A DNA stretch of 48,587 bases from Minisyncoccota bacterium. GTDB lineage: Bacteria > Patescibacteriota > Minisyncoccia > Minisyncoccales > RBG-13-42-11. Below are positions 40,968 through 48,569 of this stretch, piece by piece. The stretch covers positions 1 to 48,587 of the forward strand of contig JAQTPY010000005.1 in assembly GCA_028712445.1 (NCBI GenBank), written 5' to 3'. Numbering within the stretch: position 1 is the stretch's first letter; every line of letters begins with the position of its first letter. The notes under the pieces are model-generated. The model was not told where the DNA came from. It was given only the letters and a program-made list of their open reading frames with translations, and searched no databases. The translations under genes were made by a program, and so were the position numbers.

Positions 40968-42326
40968 TTAAAAGAAGTCCGATACCAGGAGCGAAGGACC
41001 CTTCCTTTCATTCTCTGTCAGTTCTATATGGGACGCCGCGTCTTTTCTCTTTAGATGATGCACTAATCTCATCAAGCCGTTATTGGCCCGGTTCAGTTTG
41101 GAGTTATCAACCTGATCTATGTCGCCAGCAAGGACGACTTTTGAACCCTCTCCAGCGCGCGAGACCAAGGTCTTTACTTTTTGAGAATCCAGGTTTTGAG
41201 CTTCGTCGATGAAGACGAACCCCCTTACACTGCGGCCCCGGGCGTGGGCTATGGCGCCGAATTTGAACCAGCTATCATTTCCGCAAGCTTCTTCCATGCT
41301 GTGGCAGCCTGTCGCCAAGAGAAGATTATCATCGATCGAGTCCTTCCAGGGAGCGAGCTTTTGCTGAAGATCTCCCGGCAGAGTGCCTGGATCCTTGCCG
41401 ATGGAAACCAGGGGCTTGTAGAATATGACTTCATCATATTTTTCCCGTTGGTGATAAGCTGCGGCCATGATCAGTAAAGACTTACCGGTGCCTGCCGGCC
41501 CCACCACCGTGATAGTGTTTATGGAATCATCCATTAGAGCGTAACAGAGCAGTTCTTGCCGGTAGTTGACTGGCGACGGGCTGAACATGTCTCTCTTATC
41601 TTTTTTGCTGAGCTTGGGAACTAGTCTGAATAGGCCCTCCCGCCTCTTGTAGATCACCGTTTGTTCTGCTCCGTTGGCATATAGGAGTTTGATGAACTGA
41701 TTAGGGAATATTTCGTCCATCCGGATCGATTCTGACAAGCTAGTGACGGGAAGAAACCCTCTTTGGCAGAGTTCGGTTATTGTGGCGTTCTCTAATCCCG
41801 CAACCTTCGCCTCCGAATATCCAGAAAAAGGCTGGCTCCTGTAGTCTTGGGACGGTATTTCGACGGAATCGGCCACGGCTCTCATGTGCAGATCTCTGCT
41901 GATAAGAAGTACTTCTTTCCTGCCCGCCTCCGATAACAGTCTGTGAGCGGTCAGAAGAATCTTGTTGTCTTTGGTTTCTTCCAGTTCCGGCCATTTCTCC
42001 TGAACTCTGAACCCATCTCTTTCAACCCGAATAAATCCTTTCTCAGGAGCCAACTGCACTCCGTGCCCCAGCACAGGCTCTCCTCTTTTTTCATCACGCA
42101 AGCTATCTAATAGTCTGACGGCGCTCCTAGCGCCGACGCCCGTCTCGCCACTGTCGGATTTATGTTTGTCCAATTCTTCCAAAACGCAGAGAGGTATCAC
42201 CACCAAATTAGTGGCATCCTTCGCAAGTTTTAGAATGGCGTCCGGGTCGTACAGCAGAACGCTACTGTCTACGACGAAAATCTTGACGCAACCTTCCACG
42301 CTGGCATGACCATTGTCTTCCTTCAT
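40968..42326 (-). CDS. PIN-domain / PhoH ATPase fusion (PhoH2-like)
   Basis: 452 aa. N-terminal PIN nuclease domain about 14-165 (VVDSSVLLYDPDAIL, VLEELDKHK, DNKILLTAH and LLISRDLHMRAVA hold the acidic residues). C-terminal PhoH AAA-type ATPase with Walker A GPAGTGKS at 276-283, FYKPLVSIGKDPGTLPGDLQQKL, Walker B FVFIDEAQNL. PhoH2 proteins unwind and cut RNA. SD GGAGAG before the ATG; promoter and terminator of its own. It looks richer in G+C and uses different codons from its neighbours. Confidence 0.93.
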   Translation of the reverse strand: MKEDNGHASVEGCVKIFVVDSSVLLYDPDAILKLAKDATNLVVIPLCVLEELDKHKSDSGETGVGARSAVRLLDSLRDEKRGEPVLGHGVQLAPEKGFIRVERDGFRVQEKWPELEETKDNKILLTAHRLLSEAGRKEVLLISRDLHMRAVADSVEIPSQDYRSQPFSGYSEAKVAGLENATITELCQRGFLPVTSLSESIRMDEIFPNQFIKLLYANGAEQTVIYKRREGLFRLVPKLSKKDKRDMFSPSPVNYRQELLCYALMDDSINTITVVGPAGTGKSLLIMAAAYHQREKYDEVIFYKPLVSIGKDPGTLPGDLQQKLAPWKDSIDDNLLLATGCHSMEEACGNDSWFKFGAIAHARGRSVRGFVFIDEAQNLDSQKVKTLVSRAGEGSKVVLAGDIDQVDNSKLNRANNGLMRLVHHLKRKDAASHIELTENERKGPSLLVSDFF

Positions 42327-42386
42327 AAATCTCTCCTTCGCAGATATTTTGTTTTCAAGAGAGCATTTCCCCCTCTTGTTTAAGCC

Positions 42387-42414
42387 ATTCTATATGAATT
42401 AAAAAATAAAACAA
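42387..42414 (-). promoter_or_regulatory. PIN-PhoH promoter
   Basis: TTGTTT (42409-42414), 16 nt, TAGAAT (42387-42392). The leader of about 55 nt holds a CAAGAG/CTCTTG hairpin before the SD. Confidence 0.6.
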
Positions 42415-42441
42415 GTTTGTTGCTCTGCAATAAAACAAGTT
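42405..42441. repeat. 13-nt direct repeat next to REP copy 2
   Basis: AATAAAACAAGTT occurs at 42405-42417 and 42429-42441, a 24-nt period, right beside the hairpin element. It may mark a small duplication. Confidence 0.7.
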
Positions 42442-42472
42442 GGGATGTGCTTAGCCCGACCCCGCACATCCC
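42442..42472. repeat. REP-like hairpin element, copy 2
   Basis: GGGATGTGC and GCACATCCC arms around a 13-nt centre; 28 of 31 positions match copy 1 at 15015. Its edge is the stop codon of the UvrD gene, as copy 1 is at the MBOAT stop. Confidence 0.85.
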
Positions 42473-45435
42473 TATCTTTGAGCTTGATCGCAGATGTCTT
42501 TAAAATCACAGAAACTGCACTGCCATCCGGGAGTTGCTTTAAAATCGCTATTCTTTATTCTTTCTATTTCTGAAATTATTTTTTCTTTCAATTCATCCTT
42601 CTCTTTGCCTGAGCCCAGGAAAACAGCTTTCTTATCCTTTTCAACATAATGATAAATGAGTTTCTCCGGTTCCAATCCCATTACTTCCTCAGAGGCTATC
42701 TGGTAAATCAAAAGCTGCTCTTTGTCTTCTATGTCCAATTTTTCTTTGGCTCTGCCTGTCTTGTAATCAATAATGGCTACCCCTTTTTCGGTCTCGTCAA
42801 TCCTATCTATGACACCGAATAAAGTATGCCCCCCTATCTTTAAATTAAAGGGGATCTCCAGGGCCAAATTATCCTCTATTTCCAAAATCTTGGGAGGATT
42901 CTTTAAAAAATCGTCGTAGAAATCTTTAATTATATCTTTTCCAAGTTTAAAATAATCTTCTTTCTGTTTTTTGGATTCATACCATTCATCAATCCAATTT
43001 TTTTCGTAAATTTTTAACAAATCTTTCAGCTTCAGATTGTCATTCTTTGTTTTTCTAGCAAGCAGGTTGTCTACGTCTATCGTCGGCTCCTCTTTGAAAC
43101 CAAAAAGATTACTCTGGCCCACGCCGCTTCCCTCATTGGCATATCTTAAAAAATCATGGAGCGTAGCATGGATCGTTTTACCGAAAGAAAAGACGGCTTT
43201 TCCCTTAATGGGAACTCTCAGAATAAAAGCAAATTTATACTGTTGAGGGCATTTCTCAAAAGCTGCCAACTGGGAATAAGAAAAATGCTTAGGAAGATAG
43301 TTATTTTCGATTTTTAATTTATGGTTTGCAGTTTTTAGTTTCTCGGTCATTAATCCATTCTCTGTTTTTAATTTACGGTTTATGGTTTCAGGTTCGTCTT
43401 TGTATCCCATTTCAATCAAAAAACGGGAAAGTTTCTTTTTCCTCAATCCTCCGTAATCCTCGGCTGAAGTGAAATAAAGCTCTTTTTTAGCCCTGGTGAT
43501 ACCCACATAACAAAGTCTTCTTTCCTCCTGCAAATGAACGTCTCCTTTGGGCTTAATATCTTTTATCATTTCTTCCGGCAGCTCGATTAACTCCCCTCTT
43601 TCTGAGGTCGGAAATCTTTTATCTACCATGTTGGCTAAAAACACATATTTAAATTCCAGACCCTTGGCTCCGTGTATCGTCATTATTTTTATTAAATCGG
43701 GACCTTGTTCGGGGTCAAATTGGAGTTTTCCCTGTTCTCCTGAATCTATTTCGAGACTTATTTCCCTCATGAAGTTATTTAAAGTAGGTTCTATGGTGGA
43801 CTCCTCAAAACTTTTTACCCTTTTATAAAACTGGTTTAGAAGATCTATCTGCTCTTTTTCATCTTTTTCCACCAAATGCTTCAAATACCCTGAATCTTCC
43901 AGAAAAGCAACCAGTATTTCTGAAACCTGTTTTACTCTTGCCAAAAGACTGTGCTTTTTTATCAAGCTTAAAATCAAAGAAATCTTATTCTGACCCTCCT
44001 GGGACAAGCCATAAATCAAGGGCATTTCTTCTAAAGCTTCGTAAAGAGATTTTGTCCTTTTGTGGCTGTGCTGAGTGACCTTCATTATGTCCTGCGAAGA
44101 AATCTCCCAGAAAGGCATATTTAAAATCCTGAAAACAGCCGGACTTTCATGGTAATTGTCCAGAAGCTTAAAGTAAGAAATTATGTCCAGAACCACGGCT
44201 TTTGAATAAAGCCCTCTTGAGGCCAGGAACTGATAAGGCAAACCTACTCTTTCTAAAGCTTTAATAAAAGGATTGGCAGCGTCATTTGACCTGACCAGAA
44301 TTGCAAAATCATTATAAGTAGCTTCCTTGTCTTTTTTTAGGATCTCTAAAATCTTCTTTATTGTCTTTGAAATCTCCTCATCTAAAGTCTTTTCATGGAT
44401 GTGCTCGATTAGCCCTTCTCCGCCGTTTTCTGAAACAAGCTTTTTGCTTATTTTATTTACGCATTCAAGGCGGTCAGGATCATTGGCTTTAATAAACTTG
44501 TAAGCTAAATCCAGAATATTCTGGCAGGATCTGTAGTTTTTTACCAAAGACACCTGCTTAGCTTCAGGAAAATCATTCTTAAACTGCACTATATTTGTAA
44601 AAGATGCGCCCCTAAACCTATAGACTGCCTGGTCATCGTCAGCGCACACAGTAAGATTGTTACCCGGAGCCGCCAAGACTTTAATGAGCTCGTACTGAGC
44701 CCAGTTTGTATCCTGGAATTCATCAACCAAAATGTATTTGAATTTCTCTCTATATTTTTTCAAAATCAAGGGGCGTTTCTGAAATAATTTCAGACAATAG
44801 TTTATCAAGTCTCCGAAATCTAAAGAACTGTTTTCCAAAAGCAAACGCTGATAAACATGATAGGCCTGAGCCACTTCCTTTATTCTTTCTGACTCATCTT
44901 CTTCCGGCAAATCGTCTCTTGTCTTTAATTTCTCTGCGAATTCAATATAGTCTTCAGGATAAATGGCCTGATCCTTGCAGTGGGAAAAATGGGAAATTAA
45001 AGCTTGGATGAATTTTGTCGGATTTCCCAAGGGTTTATAATAGTCCAATTCAAATTTGTCCAAATTTCTGTAAACCAGAAGCCAGCCTGAAGTATTGTCT
45101 AGAATCTTAAAATCAGCAGGCAAACCGATGTCCAAGGCGTGGTCCCTTAAAACTCTTTCACAAAAAGAATGAAAGGTTGAAACCCAAAGATCCACATAGC
45201 CGTAAGGAAGAAGCATGTCCACCCTTTCCTCCATTTCAGCAGCCGCCTTCTCAGTGAAAGTGACAGCCAATATTTCTTCGGGCTTCGCTTTCTGCTTCTC
45301 GATCAAATGAACTATCCTTTGAGTAATTACCGTAGTTTTCCCTGTCCCGGCGCCAGCCACAATTAAAAGCGGTCCTTTGCCATGGATTACCGCTTTTTTC
45401 TGCTCTTCGTTAAGTTTTAACAAGTCCAAAGTCAT
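42472..45435 (-). CDS. UvrD/PcrA-like helicase fused to a RecB-family Fe-S nuclease
   Basis: 987 aa. Superfamily 1 helicase about 1-680: VAGAGTGKTTVITQRI (Walker A), FQDTNWAQYELI, ADDDQAVYRFRGA, NYRSCQNIL, IMTIHGAKGLEFKYVFL, YVGITRAKKELY. The C-terminal nuclease has GVIDRIDETEKGVAIIDYKTGRAK (PD-(D/E)xK core) and four cysteines for a 4Fe-4S cluster: one in FEKCPQQYKF and three in WQCSFCDFKDIC at the end, as in AddB and Cas4. Likely double-strand break processing or repair. The -10 TACAAT ends 6 nt before the ATG, predicting a leaderless mRNA. Confidence 0.94.
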   Translation of the reverse strand: MTLDLLKLNEEQKKAVIHGKGPLLIVAGAGTGKTTVITQRIVHLIEKQKAKPEEILAVTFTEKAAAEMEERVDMLLPYGYVDLWVSTFHSFCERVLRDHALDIGLPADFKILDNTSGWLLVYRNLDKFELDYYKPLGNPTKFIQALISHFSHCKDQAIYPEDYIEFAEKLKTRDDLPEEDESERIKEVAQAYHVYQRLLLENSSLDFGDLINYCLKLFQKRPLILKKYREKFKYILVDEFQDTNWAQYELIKVLAAPGNNLTVCADDDQAVYRFRGASFTNIVQFKNDFPEAKQVSLVKNYRSCQNILDLAYKFIKANDPDRLECVNKISKKLVSENGGEGLIEHIHEKTLDEEISKTIKKILEILKKDKEATYNDFAILVRSNDAANPFIKALERVGLPYQFLASRGLYSKAVVLDIISYFKLLDNYHESPAVFRILNMPFWEISSQDIMKVTQHSHKRTKSLYEALEEMPLIYGLSQEGQNKISLILSLIKKHSLLARVKQVSEILVAFLEDSGYLKHLVEKDEKEQIDLLNQFYKRVKSFEESTIEPTLNNFMREISLEIDSGEQGKLQFDPEQGPDLIKIMTIHGAKGLEFKYVFLANMVDKRFPTSERGELIELPEEMIKDIKPKGDVHLQEERRLCYVGITRAKKELYFTSAEDYGGLRKKKLSRFLIEMGYKDEPETINRKLKTENGLMTEKLKTANHKLKIENNYLPKHFSYSQLAAFEKCPQQYKFAFILRVPIKGKAVFSFGKTIHATLHDFLRYANEGSGVGQSNLFGFKEEPTIDVDNLLARKTKNDNLKLKDLLKIYEKNWIDEWYESKKQKEDYFKLGKDIIKDFYDDFLKNPPKILEIEDNLALEIPFNLKIGGHTLFGVIDRIDETEKGVAIIDYKTGRAKEKLDIEDKEQLLIYQIASEEVMGLEPEKLIYHYVEKDKKAVFLGSGKEKDELKEKIISEIERIKNSDFKATPGWQCSFCDFKDICDQAQR

Positions 45436-45441
45436 TATCTT

Positions 45442-45470
45442 ATTGTACTTTTAGTAGCAAAAGCTAGCAA
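45442..45470 (-). promoter_or_regulatory. uvrD-like gene promoter
   Basis: TTGCTA (45465-45470), 17 nt, TACAAT (45442-45447), then AAGATA and ATG. Confidence 0.6.
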
Positions 45471-45546
45471 GTAAATAAAAACTGTATAAAATATGCCAAC
45501 AAAGTCAAATCCTCCCTTAAATCTCATTGAAATAACTACCCTAATC

Positions 45547-45566
45547 AAAAACTCCCCTTAGGGGAG
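45547..45566 (-). terminator. Terminator after the four-Cys gene
   Basis: CTCCCC-TAA-GGGGAG stem followed by TTTTTG on the minus strand. Confidence 0.85.
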
Positions 45567-45583
45567 CTTCGACAAACCGTTTA

Positions 45584-45814
45584 CTATTTCAATTTAAAGA
45601 CTCTTTCTTTTATTTTTTTGATCTTGACTGGATCTTCAAGGAATTCTCCTCTAAGTTTATACAAGAACGGCACCACTCCGCAACTTTTGCACTTTCCCCA
45701 GGCGCACTTTCCTTTCTTTTGATAGAGCGTCTGGCAAAGCTTGATTTCTTTCTTAAAAAAATCTTCTTTGATAATTTTTTTTAATTGAATTTTAGTGTCT
45801 AATTTATTTTTCAT
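45584..45814 (-). CDS. Small four-cysteine protein of unknown function
   Basis: 76 aa, basic. Cysteines at 27, 37, 42 and 45 (CQTLYQKKGKCAWGKCKSCG), probably a zinc site, followed by VVPFLYKLRGEFLEDPVKI. The family is not recognised. It overlaps the end of the deoxyribosyltransferase-like gene by 11 nt, so the two are coupled. A nucleic-acid-binding or structural zinc role is possible. Confidence 0.75.
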   Translation of the reverse strand: MKNKLDTKIQLKKIIKEDFFKKEIKLCQTLYQKKGKCAWGKCKSCGVVPFLYKLRGEFLEDPVKIKKIKERVFKLK

Positions 45815-46253
45815 TTAATTTACTCAAATCTCCATTAATGATTAAGGGCTTTACGCCTAAAATTTCCTCTTTGTAAGATAATTCAGGCACCTCATTCAGA
45901 ATATATATCTTCTTTTTCAGATAAAAAGCAAGGCCCATTTCCATCAAGGTATTCCCGCCAATATATCCCTTGACTCCTTTCTTGTCATAATTCAAAACCA
46001 ATATGGCATCCGACCAGGCGACTTTATTAAAATGTTCAAGAATAGCTTCTGCTTTCCTGTCCCAAACCCACTTTTCATCATTGGCTGCCGACTTTCGTAT
46101 CTTATAATATTCCTCCACTGGAATTAAATTACCCTCCCCATCTTTTAATTCAAGTGGCCATATTTTTACTTCGTGCCCCAATAATTCCATTTTCTTTTTT
46201 ACAGAATTTATTTCACTTTGGAAGGCAATGCTGCCGCAGATTGTTATTTTCAT
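45804..46253 (-). CDS. Nucleoside 2-deoxyribosyltransferase-like protein
   Basis: 149 aa, Rossmann-like. MKITICGSIAF at the start, WSDAILVLNYDKKG, and the family block YIGGNTLMEMGLAFYLKKKIYILNEVP, with Glu as the likely catalytic residue. Such enzymes move or hydrolyse bases from nucleosides, and some relatives act on NAD or signalling nucleotides. The substrate is unknown. Upstream is the maf terminator. Confidence 0.82.
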   Translation of the reverse strand: MKITICGSIAFQSEINSVKKKMELLGHEVKIWPLELKDGEGNLIPVEEYYKIRKSAANDEKWVWDRKAEAILEHFNKVAWSDAILVLNYDKKGVKGYIGGNTLMEMGLAFYLKKKIYILNEVPELSYKEEILGVKPLIINGDLSKLNEK

Positions 46254-46271
46254 AATTTGAACTTAACAAAT

Positions 46272-46297
46272 AAAAAAGATAAGGTCTATACCTTATC
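46272..46297 (-). terminator. maf terminator, overlapping the stop codon
   Basis: GATAAGGT-N4-ACCTTATC, an 8-bp perfect stem, then TTTTTTATTT on the minus strand. The TAA stop of maf lies inside the first arm. Confidence 0.9.
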
Positions 46298-46892
46298 CTA
46301 TAATATCCCACTTCTTCAGCATTTCAACCACTTCTTCTAAGGGAATCCCTCTTAATATATTGTTGTAGCTTCCCTCTATTCCCTTAATGAAAGATGATCC
46401 AATGCCCTTGAGAGGGTCATAACCCTGGGCGTAAGTCTTGAAGGCAGGATCCTGATCAAGATACTTATTTATTTCTTCTCTGGATATATTTCTCATTCTT
46501 ACTGCATTCTCAACGACCGATGACTGCGTCCTGTTTATAGTAGTTACCCTAGTAGCAGCGGTATAGATCATGTGGATTCCAGTAAAGAAGCTATAACAAT
46601 TGCCCGAAAGAATGGTCAATCTTTCAAAAGCATCTTCTCTAGACTTTGGTTTTTCCAGAATTTTACCCTGAAAACACCCTACCGAATCCATGCCGATCAC
46701 GACAACCTCTTCTTTCTGATTTTGAGCCACTGATTCAGCTTTCAGTCTAGAAAGATCCCTTACAAGTCCGCGAGGATCTTTTCTTTCAACCTGAGACTCA
46801 TCCACGTTGCTCCCCTCAACAACAAAAGGGATTCCTAAAAATTTAAACGCCTCGATGCGGTATGGCGAAGTTGTGGCTAGAATTATTTTCAT
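46293..46892 (-). CDS. maf: Maf-family nucleotide pyrophosphatase
   Basis: 199 aa. N-terminal ATTSPYRIEAFKFLGIPF, NVDES, KAESVA and IGMDSVG match Maf/YhdE/YceF, which cleave dTTP, UTP or modified nucleoside triphosphates. FFTGIHMIY and KTYAQGYDPLKGIGSSFIKGIEGSYNNILRGIPL complete the fold. The usual Q-G-K-x5-L and G-A loops differ, so the substrate class is open. SD AAGGAGGG before the ATG. Confidence 0.92.
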   Translation of the reverse strand: MKIILATTSPYRIEAFKFLGIPFVVEGSNVDESQVERKDPRGLVRDLSRLKAESVAQNQKEEVVVIGMDSVGCFQGKILEKPKSREDAFERLTILSGNCYSFFTGIHMIYTAATRVTTINRTQSSVVENAVRMRNISREEINKYLDQDPAFKTYAQGYDPLKGIGSSFIKGIEGSYNNILRGIPLEEVVEMLKKWDIIG

Positions 46893-46917
46893 TTTTAACC
46901 CTCCTTAAACTATTCTT

Positions 46918-46945
46918 AGTTTATTATAATTTGCCTTAAAGTCAA
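46918..46945 (-). promoter_or_regulatory. maf promoter
   Basis: TTGACT (46940-46945), 16 nt, TAAACT (46918-46923). Leader about 20 nt with a strong SD. Confidence 0.6.
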
Positions 46946-47367
46946 TCGCTTTTATTTAAACAAAAACCTGTGATTATGGCAATTATTACAAAGTATCCAA
47001 TATTCAGATACCAATCATCTATTCTTAAGGAAGAGAAACGATTGAATAAAAGAGGAATCCAGCTTGAACTTCCCCAAACGTGACCCAGGAAGAAAGTAAT
47101 ATAGACTATGATGCTCAAGGGTTTTTTAAGATTTGAAACAAAGAACAAAACAAAAAGAATGTATATTATCAAAAATCCGACAAAAGAAACCGGGTGGAGA
47201 GAAAGGAAAAACTTTCCCAAAGGGCCTGCTTCGTTGAAAAATTCGTAATTCTGCCAATAGCCCTTGGGTTGGCCAACCAAAGTGAAAACCAAATCCAGAA
47301 TCATTACTAAGATTAAGGGCAATAAGGCCAAAAAACGAGTTTTGGAAAATGGATTATTGATTTTCAT
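46942..47367 (-). CDS. Four-helix membrane protein of unknown function
   Basis: 141 aa, four hydrophobic segments (about 13-31, 58-78, 84-104, 121-137). Distinctive WQNYEFFNEAGPLGKFFLSLHP loop. Its ATG overlaps the stop of the tRNA-binding protein by 4 nt. The family is not recognised. Confidence 0.8.
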   Translation of the reverse strand: MKINNPFSKTRFLALLPLILVMILDLVFTLVGQPKGYWQNYEFFNEAGPLGKFFLSLHPVSFVGFLIIYILFVLFFVSNLKKPLSIIVYITFFLGHVWGSSSWIPLLFNRFSSLRIDDWYLNIGYFVIIAIITGFCLNKSD

Positions 47368-47684
47368 TTGACAATGCTTCCTGGCGGAACCTCTTCCTGG
47401 GGCACCAATAAAATGGGCCTTCCTTCTACGCTGACAGCCATAATCATTCCCGAGCTCTCCACTCCTCTCAGAATCCTTGGTTCAAGATTAACCACAAAGG
47501 GAAATTCCTTTCCAACCACAGATTCCGGAGTAAAATATTCTGCAATACCAGACACAATCTGTCTTTTTTCCTCCCCGAAATCAACCTCAAACTTTAAAAG
47601 CTTGTCTGAACCCTCGATCTTTTCAGCCGACAATATCTTGCCTATCCTCATATCCAATTTTTTGAAATCTTCAAAACTGATCAT
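47364..47684 (-). CDS. Stand-alone tRNA-binding (EMAP/MetRS C-terminal-like) protein
   Basis: 106 aa OB fold: FKKLDMRIGKILSAEKIEGSDKLLKFEVDFGEEKRQIVSGIAEYFTPESVVGKEFPFVVNLEPRILRGVESSGMIMAV-type pattern of the MetRS C-terminal domain, CsaA and Trbp111. It binds the outer corner of tRNA or acts as a chaperone. No MetRS catalytic domain is near. A TG-A-TAAGAT box ends 6 nt before the ATG, predicting a leaderless mRNA. Confidence 0.92.
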   Translation of the reverse strand: MISFEDFKKLDMRIGKILSAEKIEGSDKLLKFEVDFGEEKRQIVSGIAEYFTPESVVGKEFPFVVNLEPRILRGVESSGMIMAVSVEGRPILLVPQEEVPPGSIVK

Positions 47685-47701
47685 TTTGATATCTTATCAA
47701 A
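47685..47701 (-). promoter_or_regulatory. Palindromic -10 region of the tRNA-binding gene
   Basis: Perfect inverted repeat TTTGATA-N3-TATCAAA that contains the extended -10 (TG-A-TAAGAT, 47691-47699) and ends at the start codon. A regulator bound here would cover the start of transcription. Confidence 0.5.
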
Positions 47702-47734
47702 CTTAACAATAAATAAAAACTGCTTCAAAGAATT

Positions 47735-48511
47735 TTATTCTTCGCAAGGGATCTTAATAAGCTCTGCTTTGTAATACAAATCCTCTCCTTCTGTCAATAA
47801 AATCCCTGTGTCTGAAGCAGAAACGATTCTGTTCAGCCAGCTCCCGGTATTGGCCACCCTGCTTCCGTAATCAATTCCCGGCAAATGAGAATGCCCCATT
47901 ATCGCCCAGTCACCGTTTTTGGCCCCTATCGCCTTTTTGACAATCTTTTCATAAAGAAGGCTTATTCCAAATCTGTTTATCAAATAAGGTATCCCTCCGT
48001 CTTTGGCAAGATAATCTCCGTGCAAGACATAAAAAGACTGATTATTTTTTGCGTTTAACCTGAGAATTCCTTTGACGATATTTATCTCTTCTTTTCCGTT
48101 TTTCATTTCTTCTTTTTCTTTTTTAAACATCGGGTCATGATCATGCAAAGAAAGGACATAAAAAAATCTATTGGTTTTCCCGTCACGGATCCCTAACATT
48201 TCTTTAACTGTATTTATAAGCTTATCGCTCAATTCCGTATTTTGCTTCATATCGAAAAGATCACCGCCAATCACAAGGTTTCCAATATCGTTTTTATCAA
48301 GAAATTCGCCTATGCAAGAAAGGTCCCGTTTATTATTTTCCAAATGCAAATCTGAAACTATTAATACCTTTTCGCCCTCTATGGAGAATTCCTGAAAGGG
48401 AACTTCCCGCTTCAAGAAAAAAGGAAAAAAGTAAAAGGCAGGAAGCGCAATCAAAATTGAAATTGCGAAAAAGAAAATTTTTGGATGCCTTATTTTCTTG
48501 GCATTCAGCAT
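47735..48511 (-). CDS. Membrane-anchored calcineurin-like metallophosphoesterase
   Basis: 258 aa from ATG 48511 (MLNAKKIRHPK). One membrane segment about 10-31. Metal motifs: VSDLHLE (DxH), VIGGDLFDM (GD), SLHDHD in place of GNHD, VLHGDY and MGHSHLPG (GHxH). It resembles UDP-2,3-diacylglucosamine hydrolase LpxH-like or general phosphoesterases; the substrate is unknown. The longer frame starts inside a terminator; an extended -10 (TG-A-TATAAT) ends 7 nt before this ATG, so a leaderless start fits. Confidence 0.88.
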   Translation of the reverse strand: MLNAKKIRHPKIFFFAISILIALPAFYFFPFFLKREVPFQEFSIEGEKVLIVSDLHLENNKRDLSCIGEFLDKNDIGNLVIGGDLFDMKQNTELSDKLINTVKEMLGIRDGKTNRFFYVLSLHDHDPMFKKEKEEMKNGKEEINIVKGILRLNAKNNQSFYVLHGDYLAKDGGIPYLINRFGISLLYEKIVKKAIGAKNGDWAIMGHSHLPGIDYGSRVANTGSWLNRIVSASDTGILLTEGEDLYYKAELIKIPCEE

Positions 48512-48518
48512 ATTAACC

Positions 48519-48527
48519 ATTATATCA
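48519..48527 (-). promoter_or_regulatory. Extended -10 of the metallophosphoesterase gene
   Basis: TG-A-TATAAT, 7 nt before ATG 48511, no clear -35 (the upstream bases are the terminator stem). Confidence 0.55.
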
Positions 48528-48529
48528 TT

Positions 48530-48569
48530 AAAAAAAGACCCGCCCATCGCAACAATGCAATGAACGGGT
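48530..48569 (-). terminator. Terminator of an upstream gene outside the window
   Basis: ACCCGTTCATTGC and GCGATGGGCGGGT pair over 13 positions (three or so G-U) around a 6-nt loop, followed by seven T residues on the minus strand. It ends a minus-strand gene whose body lies past position 48587. Confidence 0.9.
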
